From Amoebophrya sp. A120 (lineage: Eukaryota; Sar; Dinophyceae; Syndiniales; Amoebophryaceae): a stretch of DNA of 64,000 nt. This document shows positions 61,001-64,000 of this stretch, piece after piece (the first letter of the stretch is position 1; every line of letters begins with the position of its first letter). The DNA lies in the NCBI GenBank assembly GCA_905178155.1, contig CAJINV010000012.1, forward strand, positions 3,157,144-3,221,143, given 5' to 3'. The notes under the pieces are model-generated. The model made no database searches, was not told the DNA's origin, and saw nothing but the letters and a program-made list of their open reading frames with translations. Made by a program: the position numbers and the translations under genes.

Positions 61001-64000
61001 ATTACGAGATGTTGAGGCACAGCAACATAATGAAGCCCTCCGGCTCCGGCGTGGTGAAAATGAGATTATCAAAGACAGGATGAAAAGCAAACTGGGCGAA
61101 TTTCTCCACAAAGCTGCCTACGCCGTGCACCATCTCGAAGCGGAGCCGGCGGAGAGTGGAAAAAGTTTATCTACTCACCAGTTGGGGCCAGTGGGAGGCC
61201 GCCGTGAAGGTGGCCGCGGCGCGCCTTTTCCTCCGAGAGGGGGGTCGGTAGACCTTTTACACCGTCAAACAGCGAGCGGGAATGGAGCAGGGGAAGAAAT
61301 ACTACACCAGGGATTTAGAAGTAGTAGTTCAAATACCACCCTAGTAAAAATTCCAACTACCGGGGACGAGAATCATGAAGATCTCATGCATGGAGCCAGA
61401 CTCGGCGACAGGAGCAGGAGTGAAGATCAGGCAGATTCGTTGTTGCACGCTGCGCTGTTTGGAAGTTCGAGTTCTAGAGCGAGGGGCGGCAGCAAAGACG
61501 GAGTTGCGGAGATACGCCAGATGAAGATCTTCGTCCAGACCGTTCAACGACACTTGGCGCTAGCCAGTACTGGTATCCCTTTTCACGACGGCACTGCTGC
61601 AACTGTTGAAAAAACCAGAAAACAGCACGAGGTGGACGATAAAAATTTACACCGCATATCCTGAGTAAAAACGTCCTCACCCCAGAGTTGTCATGCAGAT
61701 TTTCATTCACAGGAAGATTTGTAATGCGCATCCCCATGAGAGGCATTTCCAATCGTGTTTTGGACTTTGTATGTAATGCTCGAAACAGGATGAGCAGATG
61801 GATTTCTGTTGCGGCTGTACTTGCTAAACTGCACTACAATACAGAGACGAACTTGTCACGCTTGACTCCCAACACTTCTCGACTTGTGTTGCGAGATCCC
61901 CATCTTGACTCTGGGGTGGGGACGTTTTTACATAGGATGCCGCACGGTTGATGTTCAACACCCTACTTCGTGTTCGACGTTGCCGACCTTTTTTCACGAA
62001 GACTACTTCCTGCACATTGTGTACAAAACGGGGTTCGCGGACTACCGGAAACAATTCCTAAACCTCCCGAACACGACCGCCGAGACCACAAGAACTGGGA
62101 TTGATGTTCCAGCGTTTTCTACTGTGAAGAACAAGACGAAAAGCTTCACCCTGCCTCTCCACGGTATCCTGAGCAAAAACGTCTCCACACCAGAGTCAAG
62201 ATGGGCAATCTGCTAGAGAAATCAACCAGCCTTGGTTGTTTGGCATGACAAGTTTGTCTTCGTAGTGTAGTTCTGTTTAGCTAGTTCAGAAGCATCATAG
62301 ATCTAGCATAGCGCGCTGATTCTAGCGTCGCAAATTCCAAAACACCAATAGAAAGCGCTTCTCATAGGGCTCCGCATGAGAAACTTTTTTGGCATGCAGG
62401 AGAATTGCGTGACAACTCTGGGGAGGGGATGTTTTTACACGGGATACACGGAGTTGAAGAGTTGCCCTGGTTCTCGCGCCACTTCACGCTCTGGGAGTGT
62501 ATCTTTGCCATGCTGAATCACACGACCTCCGGGGAACAAGAAGGAGATCTACGTCATCAAGAGCAGGGGATGCAAAGTCAAAGTCGTGTTTCCGTTTCGA
62601 AACGGATTGTAGTCATGGAAGAAGAAGAAGACGCGTGTTACGAACTTGACTTTGTTTTGCCTTTCCACGGTCGTCCGACAGCGTTGTCGTTTCGGCGGCA
62701 CCAACGAGCAGGAGGGGGAAGAACTGCGGGACCCCTTTCAGAAGACGCAACCCCGATCAGTCGTGAGAAAAATGCAAACCATGAGCACAAGTTCGGAACG
62801 GCCCGTCGGTGCTGTAAACCAAGGGCAAAAGGAGGCGAAGGTTCTACTAGTCGTGGTGTACTATTTTCCGCTACTGCCCACACAGAAGCCGGTTCATTTC
62901 CGAATTGGTACCCGGTGCTGCGGCCGTGTTCTGGGAGCACCGTAGCGGCGGTTGGGACAGTGCAGGCCATCGTTGATCGGTGGAAGGAAAGTTACAGCAG
63001 GATGGAACAACGCATGGCATTTTCAACTACATCAACTGCACAACAAAAAAATGACCCGCATCATCAAGATCAACTTCCTGTCCCCACACAAAAACTACGA
63101 GAACATCAAACACAAACAACAAAGTCAGGAGGACTTTTCTGGACGTTCGCGAATAAGAATGAGTCCTCGACTACTACTTCTTTCAATAAGGTGGACCAGC
63201 GAATGATGATACAACCTGCTCTACTCCCGCATGATTCCGGGTCAAGATTTTCACGAGGAACAACGAACATCAGCAACAAGGGGAATATTAAAAGTGGCTT
63301 GATGTCTACCACTAGAAGTACAACGACCATCAAGCAGCTCAAAATGACGCAGCTCCTCCTGCCCATCCTGAGTCCCGGTGTCATCCTGCTAGCCGTCGCT
63401 AGCCTCCTGTTCTGGCCGGTGTGGGTGGTGAAAAAGTGGTGCCCTGCAACTTCATCTACAACATTCGGTAGTACAGTCGCCGCCTGGGACAGCACCAGCT
63501 ATAATTTGGCGGGTCTGAGCAACTATGCTGGGCGAGAAGACGAGGCGATTCTGCAGCAGATGAACCAGAAGCCGCTTGTTTCAACTTCGCAAGCGGACGC
63601 GGACGACATTGCCAGCTCCGTCGCTTTGGAGATCGAAATGGACGAGAGTAGATCCTTTTTACATCATTCGGAGGGAAGGTGGAGTAGTGTCAGAGACGAG
63701 CATAAAGTTGTAGATCCTCTCCGTCCTGACGCCGCTCGCACCACAGCAGCTTCCGGTAGTAGTTTCAACGCTGATGCAACGCTGAAGCTCCAGAGCGACA
63801 AAGCGCCCCGGAAGATACCACAGCCGGCGGGGGGCGGTGGTACTAGCAAGGACCAGCATGATGCACCAGCAGCTACTCCTGCTAGTACGTCGTGGGAGGA
63901 CAACAAAACTCGAAGAATCATCTCGTCCACGGGCGGAGCTACTCGGGTACTACGACCCAGCACGGGTCGGCAGCGTTCTGGTTCGTCTACTGTGCCTGCG
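58084..64000 (+). CDS. large multi-pass membrane protein, open at window end (at least 1611 aa)
   Basis: Exons 58084-60203, 60550-60595, 60759-61656, 61945-62164 and 62452 to the edge give 4833 nt, exactly 1611 codons with no stop. Membrane segments: LPLLLVFVGGAITSGILYLA (about 20-40), LLFLLTLSLVLCYYLARLLG (about 93-115), and LLLPILSPGVILLAVASLLF (about 1392-1415), plus a hydrophobic FVFFVVLPVFIDES strand near 460. Between them are long Ser/Arg-rich loops. VVLPVFIDESTIILDLEENL with HQTLTSLAASSL faintly recalls the nucleotide-sugar-binding start of family 2 glycosyltransferases, but the later catalytic motifs were not found, so no function is assigned. Gaps are families B, C, E and E. The final exon is a continuous frame of over 500 codons whose reading is only obvious once the element at 62165 is removed. 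Confidence 0.65.
60204..60544. mobile_element. introner, family B
   Basis: 341 bp; left TATTGCAAGGAAAAATTTTG, right GGGGATGTTTCATTTTGATA; perfect TSD GAGTT. Confidence 0.93.
60596..60753. mobile_element. introner, family C
   Basis: 158 bp; left TATGCATGGCAAAAGTGAAA, right ACACTTTTGCACAGGATA; TSD not clear (CTTCC/GCACT), but element-plus-5 removal keeps the Ser-rich frame. Confidence 0.82.
61657..61939. mobile_element. introner, family E
   Basis: 283 bp; ends TATCCTGAGTAAAAACGTCC and GGACGTTTTTACATAGGATG; perfect TSD CCGCA. Confidence 0.94.
62165..62446. mobile_element. introner, family E
   Basis: 282 bp; ends TATCCTGAGCAAAAACGTCT and GGATGTTTTTACACGGGATA; perfect TSD CACGG. Confidence 0.94.

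Noticed and set aside
344-62446. CRISPR-like reading of the recurring short repeats
   Set aside because: Repeats are inverted termini of dispersed elements with variable interiors, not regularly spaced direct repeats; the genome is eukaryotic.
344-62446. Bacterial-type insertion sequences
   Set aside because: None of the elements is long enough or open enough to encode a transposase; all lie in intron-like positions and follow the frame-restoring rule.

Overview
Organism. This looks like nuclear DNA of a protist, most likely an alveolate of the Amoebophrya/syndinian dinoflagellate kind. All recognisable genes lie on the + strand. They use the standard code (TAA, TAG and TGA all end genes) and carry a few short GT-AG introns of about 100-410 nt. 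On top of that they are riddled with a second kind of intervening sequence: short mobile elements with terminal inverted repeats (TIRs) and 5-bp target-site duplications (TSDs). Introner elements of this general type are known from Amoebophrya. The species assignment is inference; no marker gene was found.

The main observation. By hand I delimited 73 elements plus one truncated one, about 19 kb or 30% of the window. They start with TAT and end with ATA in nearly all cases. At 42 sites they are flanked by a perfect 5-bp direct repeat, and at most others by a 4/5 repeat. Family A (24 copies, TIR core TGTCTGGGTCTGG), B (8, AAAAATCCCCCCTCCCC), C (7 plus one partial, GCAAAAGTATCGTACTCG), D (4, GAAAAAAACTGTGTAAG), E (10, AAAAACGTCCCCACCCC), F (4, AGTGCACAACTCCCCCTC), G (3, GTGTCAGAATCGAAATTGAC) and H (3, AAGAAAAAAGTGTTACAGTT), plus ten single-copy types. 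Removing each element together with one TSD copy restores the reading frame in every gene, and recreates conserved motifs in proteins that can be recognised.

Layout. 0.3-7.2 kb: three small coiled-coil or helical genes. 8.4-12.3 kb: RBM42-like RNA-binding protein. 14.1-17.6 kb: unknown 578-aa protein. 17.7-18.6 kb: RS-rich unknown protein. 20.2-22.7 kb: Cys-rich, probably secreted or membrane-anchored protein. 23.2-24.9 kb: two small unknowns. 25.4-29.9 kb: rhodanese-like/SAM-methyltransferase fusion. 30.9-33.9 kb: protein with a small SH3/Tudor-like beta module. 34-37.7 kb: two orphan elements, then a GC-rich island. 37.7-40.0 kb: NAD(P)-dependent reductase (extended SDR, DFR/CCR-like). 40.6-45.8 kb: mitochondrial MmgE/PrpD (2-methylcitrate dehydratase family). 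47.0-53.8 kb: 1840-aa acidic low-complexity/coiled-coil protein. 55.0-56.8 kb: tandem pair of small secreted Cys-containing proteins, the second frameshifted at a poly-C run. 58.1 kb to the end: large multi-pass membrane protein, open at the window edge.

No operon-like logic is evident. PrpD implies propionate or 2-methylcitrate metabolism in a mitochondrion. I recognised no rRNA, tRNA, CRISPR array, transposase gene, core promoter motif or poly(A) signal. Exon coordinates below use the convention that the upstream TSD copy stays in the exon and the downstream copy leaves with the element; where inside the TSD the cut really falls cannot be seen.
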